36,577 bases of DNA from Terriglobales bacterium (GTDB taxonomy: Bacteria > Acidobacteriota > Terriglobia > Terriglobales > Acidobacteriaceae), in contig JAICYU010000011.1 in assembly GCA_025934025.1 (NCBI GenBank), forward strand, positions 1-36,577, read 5' to 3'. Position numbers and translations under genes: made by a program. The notes beneath the pieces were generated by a model. The model worked only from the letters and a program-made list of their open reading frames with translations, ran no database searches and was not told the origin of the DNA. Of this stretch, positions 6,759 through 14,278 are shown piece after piece. Position 1 is the stretch's first letter; each line of letters starts with the position of its first letter.

Positions 6759-9572
6759 TTAGTGTACGGCGGCAGTAGTGGACGCCGCCTGCTTGGCATG
6801 GACATGCGTCGCCTGCCCTGCGCCGTATCTGGCATGAATCTTTACCGTGCGGTCGAGTTCGTCCGAAACTTCCAGAATTTTGAGTCGAAGGTCCTTATCA
6901 AGCGGGCGCGTTTTCAGAAAATTGCGGACTTCAGCTTGCGCCTGCGCAGATTGCTGTCCATCAATGAAGGCGTTGAGCCAAGCGAGCATGAAGAAAATTT
7001 TGCGATTACGCTTGACCTGCGGAAGTGCATTCAGAGCTGGCTTGAGATACGTCAGCGTCAACTGCGACTGGTTCCAGTAATTGAACGGAGCAAGACTCTG
7101 CTCCACCCAATCTTCCGGCAAAGAGGCGTCATGCAAGTATTCGCTGAAGTATTTCTGCTTGGTGGTCTTCTGGGGGGCGGCGGCCTGGGCCATATAGGCA
7201 TACTTGCGGCCTTCGCCTGAAGGGTCGCGCTTCTCTTCTGCCGCAAGCACCGCCGCGGCATCAGGATCATTAAGCCCGATCAGCGAAGTGACAATGTTCC
7301 AGCGGTCAAGTTGCCGCAGTTCCACTCCGGGGATGCTGAGTTTCCCGCTGAGAAGGTCCTTCAAATAGCCTCTGCCTCGCGGTGTTTCCGCCACCGAGCG
7401 CAGCCCGCGAAACCAGATGATCCGCATGTCCTGCTCTGGAGCGTGCAGCATCTGGTCATAGGCCAGCGCCTCGGCCTTGGGAGCGAGTTGAGTTCGTACT
7501 TGAGGAGTGACATACCGGTGCAGCGCCGTCACCATGTGGCCGATCGCATTCTGCGCCAGCGTTTCGTCTTTTTCCTGGGGCAGCAGCTTCAGGGAGAGTT
7601 CAACGTACTCCTTTGGGTCCATTTGCGCTTCGCGCACGGACTCCCACAATGAACCCCAAAGCAGCGTGCGTTCAAACACGTCGCTGATGCCGCCAAGCTG
7701 CGCGATGACAGCCCTGCGACTGCGCGCGTCAAGAAGAAAACGGCCGTAAGCGTAATCCCTATCGTTGGCAAAGACCCACTCCGGACAAGGCTTCCCGACT
7801 GCTTCTTTTACGTTTGTAGTCGCGGTATCAAACTGGGCTTTGATGCGCTCCTGCTTCCCTTGCGGAGAGCTCAGCAGAATCTCTGTGGCAACGGGCCACA
7901 GGCCGCCTTCATTCAGGACATTATGCTGGTGCAGCGCGAAATGATTGATGGTTCCCTGCGCGCTGCAACTCCAGTCCACATCCACTTGGGGCATGCCGCG
8001 CCGCCGGATGTAGGCATCGGCCCAGGCCTGCAGAGACTTGCCGGAAGCTTTCTCCAGCGCGTGTACCAGATCGCTCCATTCCGCGTTGGCGAAGGCGTGA
8101 TCTTTCAGGTATTGCTGCAAGCCTTCTTGAAATTTGTCTTCTCCAATCACGAAGGCAAGCTGCCGCATTACGCCTGGGGCTTTGGAATAAACAATGGCGC
8201 CATAAGCGGACTTGGCGTCTTTCAAATTCGCGATGTCCTGGTAGATGGGCGTGGTTCCGCGCGTGCCGTCAATGGCATAGGCTGCGGGCTTTATCTGCTG
8301 ATAGAAGCGCTTCCATATGTGCTCCTCGGGCTTGAGGCCGGCCAGGGTTTGGTAGGCCATGTATTGCGCGAAGCCCTCTTTCAGCCAGAGGTCGTCGAAC
8401 CAGCGCATGGTGACCTCATCGCCAAACCACTGATGCGTGAGTTCATGCAACAGCAGCAGATCGCGATTGATGTGGTCGCTGTGCGTGGGCGCGGTGCGGA
8501 ACAGGACCGATTCTTCCCGCAGGAAAGTCGCTCCGGCGTGCTCCATTCCGCCGTAGGCGAAACCGGGAATCAGGACCAGTTCGTACTTGTCGAAGGGAAA
8601 TGGTTGATCAAAATAGTCGGCCAGATACTTCGCGCCTTTGGCTGTGATGTCCTGAACTTCCGCAGCTTCCTGTTGGGCGCGTTTAGCTTGCGACTCGCGG
8701 ACATAGATGTTCGGAACTCCCGCGTCAAGGTCGCCGTTGATTCTGAAAAACGGGCCGGCGGCAAAAGCGAAAAGATAAGTGCTGATCGGCGCAGTTTGTT
8801 CGAACTGCGTCTGCCGGATCCCTGGACGGATCGAAGAAGTTCCGCCCGACAGCATGTTCGAGACTACAACCCAGTCTTCCGGCGCGGTAACCGTGAGCTT
8901 GAATTTGGCCTTGAGATCCGGCTGGTCGAAGCACGGGAAAGCCATGCTGGCGTCCATGGGAACGAACAGCGTGTAGATGTACTCGCTGCCATCGTCCTTG
9001 TCTTCGAAGCGGGTCAGCGCTTTGCCGGCGGCGGCAATCGGCGCGGTGAAATCAATTTGAACATCATTATCGTCCTTCTCTGGGCCAAACTGCGGAAGCG
9101 CTTCAATTCCGCCGACGACTGCGTCGGGGCGGATTGGACGACCGAGGTTGTCCGTGAGAATTGTGGGCTTCTTCACCTTCGCAGCAGCATTGGGCGAGAT
9201 CTTGAGCAACTCAGCCGGCAACACAACATGGCCGTTTTCAATCTTCGCCGGAATTTCCTTTCCATTTAACAAGATCTTGCTGATCGTGCCTTCGCGAAAA
9301 TCCAGCAGCAGAGGGCCCGGCGTAGTCACCTTGAACATGAGCTCTTCGTGTCCGGGCGCGCTCTGCGCGTGAGGAGTCAGCGTGTACTCCAACTCGTACC
9401 GAATGCCTACGATGCGAGCCGCCCGCGAGCGCGCCAGCGCGCGGGAAACTCCAGGCGTGATCGCTATCGGCAAGGCAGTGCTCGTTTGGCGTTTTGGATG
9501 ACCTTGGGCTGGGACAAGAGAAGCGGCGATCAAAAGAAAAAGGATCAGGCTCGATGAAATCTTGGTAGTCAT
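6759..9572 (-). CDS. Secreted M1 family zinc aminopeptidase
   Basis: A 937-residue M1 metallopeptidase that removes N-terminal residues from peptides. The N-terminus (MTTKISSSLILFLLIAASL, then PAQG) is a signal peptide, placing it in the periplasm or outside. The zinc motif HELTHQWFGDE begins at about residue 376, and the third ligand Glu sits in WLKEGFAQYMAY, 18 residues after the second His. The exopeptidase loop, classically GAMEN, is GGMEHAG at about 341; the Asn of GAMEN is replaced by His. The C-terminal helical domain of roughly 350 residues (ERAP/PepN-like) is present. I begin at ATG 9572 because the signal peptide starts there; the longer form from 9614 would hide it. It may share a transcript with the three genes downstream. 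Confidence 0.93.
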   Translation of the reverse strand: MTTKISSSLILFLLIAASLVPAQGHPKRQTSTALPIAITPGVSRALARSRAARIVGIRYELEYTLTPHAQSAPGHEELMFKVTTPGPLLLDFREGTISKILLNGKEIPAKIENGHVVLPAELLKISPNAAAKVKKPTILTDNLGRPIRPDAVVGGIEALPQFGPEKDDNDVQIDFTAPIAAAGKALTRFEDKDDGSEYIYTLFVPMDASMAFPCFDQPDLKAKFKLTVTAPEDWVVVSNMLSGGTSSIRPGIRQTQFEQTAPISTYLFAFAAGPFFRINGDLDAGVPNIYVRESQAKRAQQEAAEVQDITAKGAKYLADYFDQPFPFDKYELVLIPGFAYGGMEHAGATFLREESVLFRTAPTHSDHINRDLLLLHELTHQWFGDEVTMRWFDDLWLKEGFAQYMAYQTLAGLKPEEHIWKRFYQQIKPAAYAIDGTRGTTPIYQDIANLKDAKSAYGAIVYSKAPGVMRQLAFVIGEDKFQEGLQQYLKDHAFANAEWSDLVHALEKASGKSLQAWADAYIRRRGMPQVDVDWSCSAQGTINHFALHQHNVLNEGGLWPVATEILLSSPQGKQERIKAQFDTATTNVKEAVGKPCPEWVFANDRDYAYGRFLLDARSRRAVIAQLGGISDVFERTLLWGSLWESVREAQMDPKEYVELSLKLLPQEKDETLAQNAIGHMVTALHRYVTPQVRTQLAPKAEALAYDQMLHAPEQDMRIIWFRGLRSVAETPRGRGYLKDLLSGKLSIPGVELRQLDRWNIVTSLIGLNDPDAAAVLAAEEKRDPSGEGRKYAYMAQAAAPQKTTKQKYFSEYLHDASLPEDWVEQSLAPFNYWNQSQLTLTYLKPALNALPQVKRNRKIFFMLAWLNAFIDGQQSAQAQAEVRNFLKTRPLDKDLRLKILEVSDELDRTVKIHARYGAGQATHVHAKQAASTTAAVH

Positions 9573-9626
9573 TGGATTGGGTAATCCCAAATTATCATGC
9601 TTTGCAATACGCACTTAAAAAGCTGT

Positions 9627-9655
9627 TTGACCAATACCTGGCTCAGGTGTAAGCT
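9627..9655 (+). promoter_or_regulatory. Candidate sigma-70 promoter of the leader/ATP-grasp operon
   Basis: TTGACC at 9627-9632 differs from the -35 consensus at one base and is followed after exactly 17 bp by TAAGCT at 9650-9655, a weak -10. Transcription would begin near 9662, upstream of the cysteine-rich leader ORF and the terminator. The -10 is poor, so this is tentative. Confidence 0.4.
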
Positions 9656-9705
9656 TTAGTTCGATTCAAGTGCATCAGTTCAGCGCCAATCCGCTTCTCG
9701 CCAAC

Positions 9706-9771
9706 ATGGCCATGTGCATGTGTTGTTGTATCTGTCCGGGCGAGCGGCCGGGGTTGCGCACGACTTCCTGA
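9706..9771 (+). CDS. Cysteine-rich leader peptide (21 aa)
   Basis: A short ORF starts MAMCMCCCIC, then PGERPGLRTTS, and ends at TGA 9769-9771. Five of the first ten codons are Cys (TGC 9715, TGT 9721, 9724, 9727 and 9733). It lies upstream of a terminator hairpin and of the ATP-grasp/monooxygenase genes, and its downstream codons contain a strand complementary to the terminator's left arm. Runs of regulatory codons in short leader ORFs are the hallmark of attenuation; polycysteine upstream ORFs controlling sulfur genes are known in mycobacteria. No clear Shine-Dalgarno is visible; an in-frame GTG at 9670 would give a 33-residue form close to the predicted transcription start. A role as a precursor peptide modified by the downstream enzymes is a less likely alternative. 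Confidence 0.6.
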   Translation: MAMCMCCCICPGERPGLRTTS

Positions 9772-9841
9772 ATCAAAAGTTTTAAGCAAGTTTAGGAAAG
9801 CCAGGCCGCTCAGATTCGAGATGAGCGGCCTTCCTGTTTTT
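9742..9841 (+). promoter_or_regulatory. Transcription attenuator (antiterminator strand plus terminator)
   Basis: GGCCGCTCA (9804-9812) and TGAGCGGCC (9822-9830) form a perfect 9-bp hairpin followed by TTCCTGTTTTT, a good intrinsic terminator that ends 40 nt before the ATP-grasp start. The left arm can instead pair with GAGCGGCC at 9742-9749, extending past one mismatch to GG/CC for about 10 bp. That strand lies inside the leader ORF just after the last Cys codon. The two structures exclude each other, so stalling at the Cys codons could favour read-through. The exact timing is not resolved: the competing strand is 17 or more nt before the leader stop codon. Confidence 0.65.
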
Positions 9842-9880
9842 GGGTTGCTCACTCGGCGGCGTCCTTGGAGTGAGGATGAA

Positions 9881-10846
9881 ATGCCAGGCCGAAAGCAGCC
9901 CATTGCCATCTATTACGAGCATCCACACTGGTTCAAGCCGTTGTTTGCCGAGCTGGAACGGCGCAAGACTCCGTTCCTGCGCATCAATGCGGCCCAGCAC
10001 CACTTTGACCCTGCCCATCTGAACGGGGAGGCCGGCTACCGGCTTCTGTTCAACCGTATGAGCCCGTCGGCCTACCGGCGCGGTCACGGCCAGGGGATCT
10101 TCTACACCCAGTACTACCTTGCGCATCTGGAACAGCGCGGCAAGCGCGTGATTAACGGGCAGAAGGCATTTCGTTATGAGACCTCGAAGGCATTGCAGCT
10201 TTCGTTGCTGGAATCGCTCGGACTTCCCTACCCCAAGTCGCGCGTGATCAACTCCCCAGACGACGCGGTGGCCGCAGCTAAGGGACTGCGCTTCCCTATT
10301 GTGGTGAAGCCGAATATCGGCGGCAGCGGCGCCGGCGTAACTAAGTTCAATACCCGCGAGCAACTTGCCGAAGCAGCGGCGGCAAACCAGCTCGATCTTG
10401 GTCTCGACAATACGGCCCTGGTGCAGGAGTTCATCCCGGCACGCGATGGGCATATTGTTCGCGTGGAGGTGCTGGGATGCAAATTCCTCTATGGCATCAA
10501 GGTCCACCTTACCGGCGAGACGTTCGACCTCTGTCCCGCGGATATTTGCCGGACCTCCGGCGGCCAGGAATTGCAACGCGCAGCCTGCCCGGTTGACGCT
10601 CTTAAAACCGGATTACGCGTGGAAGGCTACACGCCACCCGACAGCATTATTCATTCGGTGGAGCGGATCATGACGGCAGCGAGCATCGAGGTCGGCGGAG
10701 TGGAATACATGACCGACGACCGCGATGGCCAGCTTTACTTCTACGACATCAACGCGCTCTCAAACTTCGTGGCCGATGGCCTCAAGGTGGTCGGCTTCGA
10801 TCCTTTCGTGAAGCTGGCGGATTACCTCGAAAAGGAGGCTGCGTAA
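9881..10846 (+). CDS. ATP-grasp ligase, RimK/GshB-like
   Basis: The 321-residue protein has the three parts of an ATP-grasp enzyme: an N-terminal pre-ATP-grasp domain (IAIYYEHPHWFKPLFAEL), a central lid with the ATP-binding FPIVVKPNIGGSGAGVTKF (about 156-174), and a C-terminal metal site in QLYFYDINALSNF. Such enzymes activate a carboxylate as acyl-phosphate and join it to an amine or thiol. RimK/GshB-type members act on amino acids and peptides. The start at 9881 is preferred over 9821 because the longer form would read through the terminator hairpin, and GGAG/GAGG motifs precede 9881. Its stop overlaps the next ATG by one base (TAATG), indicating translational coupling. Substrate is unknown; the context suggests a sulfur-linked conjugation. 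Confidence 0.85.
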   Translation: MPGRKQPIAIYYEHPHWFKPLFAELERRKTPFLRINAAQHHFDPAHLNGEAGYRLLFNRMSPSAYRRGHGQGIFYTQYYLAHLEQRGKRVINGQKAFRYETSKALQLSLLESLGLPYPKSRVINSPDDAVAAAKGLRFPIVVKPNIGGSGAGVTKFNTREQLAEAAAANQLDLGLDNTALVQEFIPARDGHIVRVEVLGCKFLYGIKVHLTGETFDLCPADICRTSGGQELQRAACPVDALKTGLRVEGYTPPDSIIHSVERIMTAASIEVGGVEYMTDDRDGQLYFYDINALSNFVADGLKVVGFDPFVKLADYLEKEAA

Positions 10847-11934
10847 TGCGATACGGATATTGGCTCCCGGTATTCGGCGGCTGGCTTCGCAATGTGGAAG
10901 ACGAACGGATGCAGGCCACTTGGCCGTATGTCAGCCGGCTGGCGCGGCGAAGCGAAGAGATCGGTTACGACCTGACCCTCATTGCCGAGCTTAACCTCAA
11001 CGACATCAAAGGTCCTGAAGCGCCGTCGCTGGATGCGTGGTCCACGGCCGCGGCTCTGGCCGCGGTGACGCATCGGCTGGAGCTGATGGTTGCGGTACGG
11101 CCCACGTTCCACAATCCTGCATTGCTGGCGAAACAGGCCGCGAACATTGACCACATCAGCAACGGCCGCGTCTCCTTGAACGTCGTTTCTTCCTGGTGGG
11201 CGGAAGAGGCGAAGAAATACGGCGTGCAGTTTGACCAGCATGACGATCGCTACGCTCGCACCTCCGAGTGGCTCGACATTGTGGACCGCGCCTGGAAGCA
11301 CGATCACGTGAACTTTGAGGGCAAATACTATCGCGTGCAAGACCTGGTGCTTCAGCCCAAACCTGTTTCGCAGCCGCGTCCGGTGATCTACGCCGGCGGT
11401 GAATCGGAAGCGGCCAAGAATCTCATCTCGCAAAAGTGCGATGCCTACGTGATGCACGGCGACCCGCCGCAGAAGATCCGTGAAAAGATTCGCGACTTTT
11501 CCGCGCGACGGGAACGCTGGGGACTGCCGCCGACGCAGTTTGGTGTCGCGGCGTACGCGATCGTCCGCGACTCGGAAGAAGATGCCCAGGCCGAGCTGCG
11601 CCGCATCACCGACGTCAAGCAGAATGCGGCCGGGTACCAGAACTATCAGCAATGGCTTGCCAATACGCAGTTGGAGCAGCGCGTTTCACTGGAAGATTAC
11701 TCCGTCTCCAATCGCGGGCTGCGCTCCGAACTGGTGGGAACGCCGGAGCAGGTCTTTGACCGAATCGCTGAATTTGAGGATGCCGGGGTGGACTTGCTGC
11801 TGCTTCAATTCAGCCCGCAACTGGAAGAGATGGAACGTTTTGCTGCGCAGGTGATCCGCCCGTCAAGGCGGCCCTTGGCGCAAGTGGTCAACGGGTTCGC
11901 GTCCCGCGAAGCGAGGAGGGTGGCGTTCGGCTGA
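10846..11934 (+). CDS. LLM-class FMN-dependent monooxygenase (SsuD/SfnG-like)
   Basis: A 362-residue bacterial-luciferase-like TIM-barrel oxidoreductase. Family features include YGYWLPVFGGW at the N-terminus, ARRSEEIGYDLTLIAE, the NPALLAKQAANIDHISNGRVSLNVVSSWW segment typical of alkanesulfonate and dimethylsulfone monooxygenases, HDDRYARTSEWLDIV, YYRVQDLVLQPKPVSQPRPVIYAGGES, and a late LVGTPEQVFDRIAEFEDAGVDLLLLQF. These enzymes use reduced FMN and O2 to oxidise or cleave C-S bonds, among other reactions; no FMN reductase lies nearby. Coupling to the ATP-grasp gene and the cysteine-type leader support a sulfur role. A terminator follows at 11968. Family placement is firm, the substrate is inference. 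Confidence 0.9.
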   Translation: MRYGYWLPVFGGWLRNVEDERMQATWPYVSRLARRSEEIGYDLTLIAELNLNDIKGPEAPSLDAWSTAAALAAVTHRLELMVAVRPTFHNPALLAKQAANIDHISNGRVSLNVVSSWWAEEAKKYGVQFDQHDDRYARTSEWLDIVDRAWKHDHVNFEGKYYRVQDLVLQPKPVSQPRPVIYAGGESEAAKNLISQKCDAYVMHGDPPQKIREKIRDFSARRERWGLPPTQFGVAAYAIVRDSEEDAQAELRRITDVKQNAAGYQNYQQWLANTQLEQRVSLEDYSVSNRGLRSELVGTPEQVFDRIAEFEDAGVDLLLLQFSPQLEEMERFAAQVIRPSRRPLAQVVNGFASREARRVAFG

Positions 11935-11967
11935 TCATTGCCGTTCGCTATCCTGCTCAAACATTCA

Positions 11968-12015
11968 GGCGGGCCATTTCAAGGTGGCTCCTTCCGTGGT
12001 CCGCCGGTTTGTTTC
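11968..12015 (+). terminator. Terminator of the ATP-grasp/monooxygenase operon
   Basis: GGCGGGCC (11968-11975) pairs with GGTCCGCC (11998-12005) with one G-U pair, an inner AAGG/CCTT helix extends it, and GGTTTGTTTC follows. It sits 34 nt after the monooxygenase stop. Confidence 0.65.
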
Positions 12016-12071
12016 ATTGAACCGAAACAGAATCTCACCCGCATCGTCTAAACTCGGGTGAGGTGCTGCCT

Positions 12072-13394
12072 GTGAAAATCTCTGCTATTGGAAAAACTCT
12101 TGCAGCTTTGCTGCTGACTCCGTTGTTGGCGCTTTGTCAGCAGTCCTCCGAAACCCCAGCGGCCCTCAACGCGGAAGCGGTCAAAGCTTACCAAGCCAAG
12201 GACTACGCGCAATTTCTCTCGCTGGAAAAGCGTGCTATGCAGCTTGCTCCGGACAATCCACGATACGTTTACAACGCTGCCTGTGGCGAAGCTTTGCGGG
12301 GGAACGGGAAAGAGGCGGTCCGGTTGCTCGATCACCTCGTGGCATGGAAGCTCGATCTGGGAGCCGAAAAGGACGATGACTTCTCGAAAATTCGCAACAC
12401 TCCGGAATGGTCAGAGTTCGAGTCGCAGCTTGCAGCATTGCGGAAGCCGATCGTACACAGCAGCACCGCATTTACTCTTCCCGATCCTGGACTGATTGCG
12501 ACCGGCGTCGCGTTGGACCAGAAGACGGGCGATAGCTACATCGCGAGCGTAAGAGAAAGAAAGATCCTCCGGCACGCGAAGGACGGGAAAGTTTCCGATT
12601 TCATCCATCAGGGGCAGGACGGGTTCATGGCTGGAGCGTCGCTGCTGATTGATCCTGCACGACGAATTCTCTTCGCGAGCACAGCCGCGGTTCCCTTCAT
12701 GACGGATTATCGGGCTGAAGACTCAGGACGCTCAGGCGTGTTCGCCTTCGATTTAAAGAGTGGCAAACTGCTGCGCAAGGCGCTGCTCGCTCCGGACGGC
12801 AAGCAACACTTTCTGAATGCCCTGGCGCTCGATCACGACGGGAATCTGTATGTCTCCGATTCCGCCGGCGCAACCGTGTACCGGCTATCGCGCAATGGGA
12901 AAGAACTCGAAACATTCATTCCGACTGATGTGTTTCGCTCCACGCAAGGGTTGGCGTTTTCTGACGATGGAAAGACTCTCTACGTCGCTGACTTTTCTGA
13001 TGGAGTGTGGGCGATGGATATGGCAACCAAGAAGCGCCGATATCTGGATCGCCCGTCCGGCGTGTGGCTGGCTGGCCTAGACGGCATCTCGCGCGTGCCG
13101 GATGGATTTATCGCCGTCCAGATTGCGCCCGCTGTACGGCCGGAGCGAGTGCTGCATTTGCGGCTTGATCCGACCGGACAAAAGATCGCGAGCGTTGATA
13201 TTTTGGAGATGAATTATCCGGCCTACGAGGGGCCGATCCAGGGGACGGTGTCCGGGAACGCGTTCTACTACGTCGCCAACAGCCAACTCGATCTCGGAGA
13301 TGCCAAGACCGGAACCTTTGCGCAAGAGCGAGCCAAACCTACGGTGGTTCTGCGCCTGCCACTCACCTTCACCGCAGCACACGCGGAACAATGA
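12072..13394 (+). CDS. Secreted TPR plus SMP-30-like beta-propeller protein
   Basis: The product has a signal peptide (MKISAIGKTLAALLLTPLLA, then LCQ), a short tetratricopeptide-like helical region at about residues 30-115 (AVKAYQAKDYAQFLSLEKRAMQLAPDNPRYVYNAA), and a six-bladed propeller of the SMP-30/gluconolactonase/NHL type from about 120 to the end. Repeated blades include NALALDHDGNLYVSDSAGATVYRL and GLAFSDDGKTLYVADFSDGVWAMD. Members of this superfamily hydrolyse lactones or act as binding scaffolds; the activity here is unknown. I choose GTG 12072, eight nt after a GAGGTG motif, over GTG 12063. It follows the operon terminator and so is probably transcribed separately. Confidence 0.78.
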   Translation: MKISAIGKTLAALLLTPLLALCQQSSETPAALNAEAVKAYQAKDYAQFLSLEKRAMQLAPDNPRYVYNAACGEALRGNGKEAVRLLDHLVAWKLDLGAEKDDDFSKIRNTPEWSEFESQLAALRKPIVHSSTAFTLPDPGLIATGVALDQKTGDSYIASVRERKILRHAKDGKVSDFIHQGQDGFMAGASLLIDPARRILFASTAAVPFMTDYRAEDSGRSGVFAFDLKSGKLLRKALLAPDGKQHFLNALALDHDGNLYVSDSAGATVYRLSRNGKELETFIPTDVFRSTQGLAFSDDGKTLYVADFSDGVWAMDMATKKRRYLDRPSGVWLAGLDGISRVPDGFIAVQIAPAVRPERVLHLRLDPTGQKIASVDILEMNYPAYEGPIQGTVSGNAFYYVANSQLDLGDAKTGTFAQERAKPTVVLRLPLTFTAAHAEQ

Positions 13395-13539
13395 ACCACG
13401 CACAGCCGAGCCCGAGTATCACGATCGCTGCTGCGGTGCCGATCCAGATCAAGAGCACAAGAACTTCCCGCTCTTTCGGCGGCGCAGTAATTCCCACCAT
13501 GTAGTGGAATAGGCGCATCGCGACGATCAGCGTTTTCAT
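13369..13539 (-). CDS. Small membrane protein (56 aa), hypothetical
   Basis: The ORF reads MKTLIVAMRLFHYMVGITAPP, a charged linker KERE, one strong membrane helix (VLVLLIWIGTAAAIVILGLGCAWFIV) and a basic end PRVLR. That composition is unlike the antisense shadow ORFs around it. GGCGG lies about five nt before the ATG. It converges with the propeller gene and overlaps its last 26 bp. I do not recognise a family. A single-helix inner-membrane microprotein is a reasonable reading. Confidence 0.45.
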   Translation of the reverse strand: MKTLIVAMRLFHYMVGITAPPKEREVLVLLIWIGTAAAIVILGLGCAWFIVPRVLR

Positions 13540-13802
13540 TACAGCCGCCAATCAGGGATTCGACGTGGCGGGTGCTCCCTCCTGCACCCTTTGCTCTTCG
13601 GCAGGACTCAAGGAAAGATATATCAGTCCGACAGAGAGCGCATGCCAATCCAACCTTGAACACACACAACATGACGGCGTAGACGTTTCCACACCGAGAA
13701 ACTCCGTTTATGAATTTTGAAGGGAATGGATGGAGAGCAGAAGGATGGAGATGTCCTGGCGTGGGAAATCCAGGTCCCGCCTGGCGCAGAGACGCGCCGG
13801 GC
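13540..13802. other. Intergenic region without a recognised gene
   Basis: Nothing coding is convincing on either strand. It should hold the promoter of the minus-strand 56-residue ORF and ends at the terminator of the cold-shock gene. Confidence 0.5.
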
Positions 13803-13833
13803 GAAAAAAGAAAGGCGGCTTTGCGCCGCCTTT
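13803..13833 (-). terminator. Terminator of the cold-shock gene
   Basis: On the minus strand AAAGGCGGC and GCCGCCTTT (13825-13833 and 13811-13819) form a 9-bp stem with a 5-nt loop, followed by a T6 run at 13804-13809. It lies just after the position where a full-length cold-shock frame would end (TAA 13853-13855). Confidence 0.85.
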
Positions 13834-13879
13834 GTTTGAAATTGTTGATGAATTACAGCGCGCGAACGTTCTCTGCCTG

Positions 13880-14053
13880 TCAGCCCTTCTTACCTTTGGT
13901 TACGGTGAACTCAACTGCCTGGCCTTCTTCGAGGCTGCGATATCCGTTGCTCTGGATGGCGGAGAAGTGCACGAAGACATCTTCACCATTCTGACGGGAG
14001 ATAAAGCCGAAGCCTTTAGCGGCATTGAACCACTTCACAGTTCCTTGTTCCAT
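13880..14053 (-). CDS. Cold-shock (CSD) protein, truncated by an in-frame TGA
   Basis: The frame reads [20 protein letters not shown], then [20 protein letters not shown] and [17 protein letters not shown], and stops at TGA (13880-13882). RNP1 (KGFGFI) and RNP2 (VFVHF) are intact, as in CspA-type RNA chaperones that bind single-stranded nucleic acid. After the TGA the same frame continues QAENVRAL and then TAA at 13853, matching the conserved end of the family, where the stop position is normally Trp or Leu (for example KKGWQAENV). One G-to-A change of TGG would explain it. The last beta strand is therefore lost unless the TGA, followed by C, is read through. A 5' leader of roughly 140 nt is likely, as is usual for csp genes. 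Sequencing error is an alternative. Confidence 0.85.
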   Translation of the reverse strand: MEQGTVKWFNAAKGFGFISRQNGEDVFVHFSAIQSNGYRSLEEGQAVEFTVTKGKKG

Positions 14054-14278
14054 ATTGCTTTTATTTTCCTGATGTTGATTTTTTTTGACGCTGGAATGAA
14101 ATATCGAGTGTTCAGCAGGTGCAGAGAAGCGCTTGCAGAATCCAACAGTTCAATTTCTAACGCGGTTTTAGAATATCACGCTTTGTGATTTTCAGAGACT
14201 CCCTTTTATGTCTATATATCCATTGACCTTAGCGTCCGTTATCTCTATGGAAACGGTTAATTGAGAAGACGTTCCGGG
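14054..14278 (-). promoter_or_regulatory. Upstream leader/promoter region of the cold-shock gene
   Basis: AT-rich sequence between the M24 peptidase stop and the cold-shock start. On the minus strand GGATATATAG near 14210-14220 contains a TATATA that could be a -10, giving a leader of roughly 140 nt. No gene is seen. The -35 is not recognisable. Confidence 0.35.

Noticed and set aside
7860-9269. 469-codon plus-strand ORF opposite the M1 peptidase
   Set aside because: It is fully antisense to a well-supported gene, its composition is typical of a shadow frame (His/Arg/Gly-rich, no recognisable motifs), and it has no plausible ribosome site.
9658-9668. TTCGATTC as a tRNA T-arm
   Set aside because: There is no pairing stem around it, nor any acceptor or anticodon arm nearby.
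9782-11652. Minus-strand ORFs of 264 and 276 codons opposite the ATP-grasp and monooxygenase genes
   Set aside because: Both are antisense shadows of conserved genes in high-G+C DNA with no family resemblance.
13880-13882. TGA in the cold-shock gene as a selenocysteine codon
   Set aside because: Cold-shock proteins have no Cys or Sec at this place, and no SECIS-like hairpin follows; a Trp-to-stop change is simpler.
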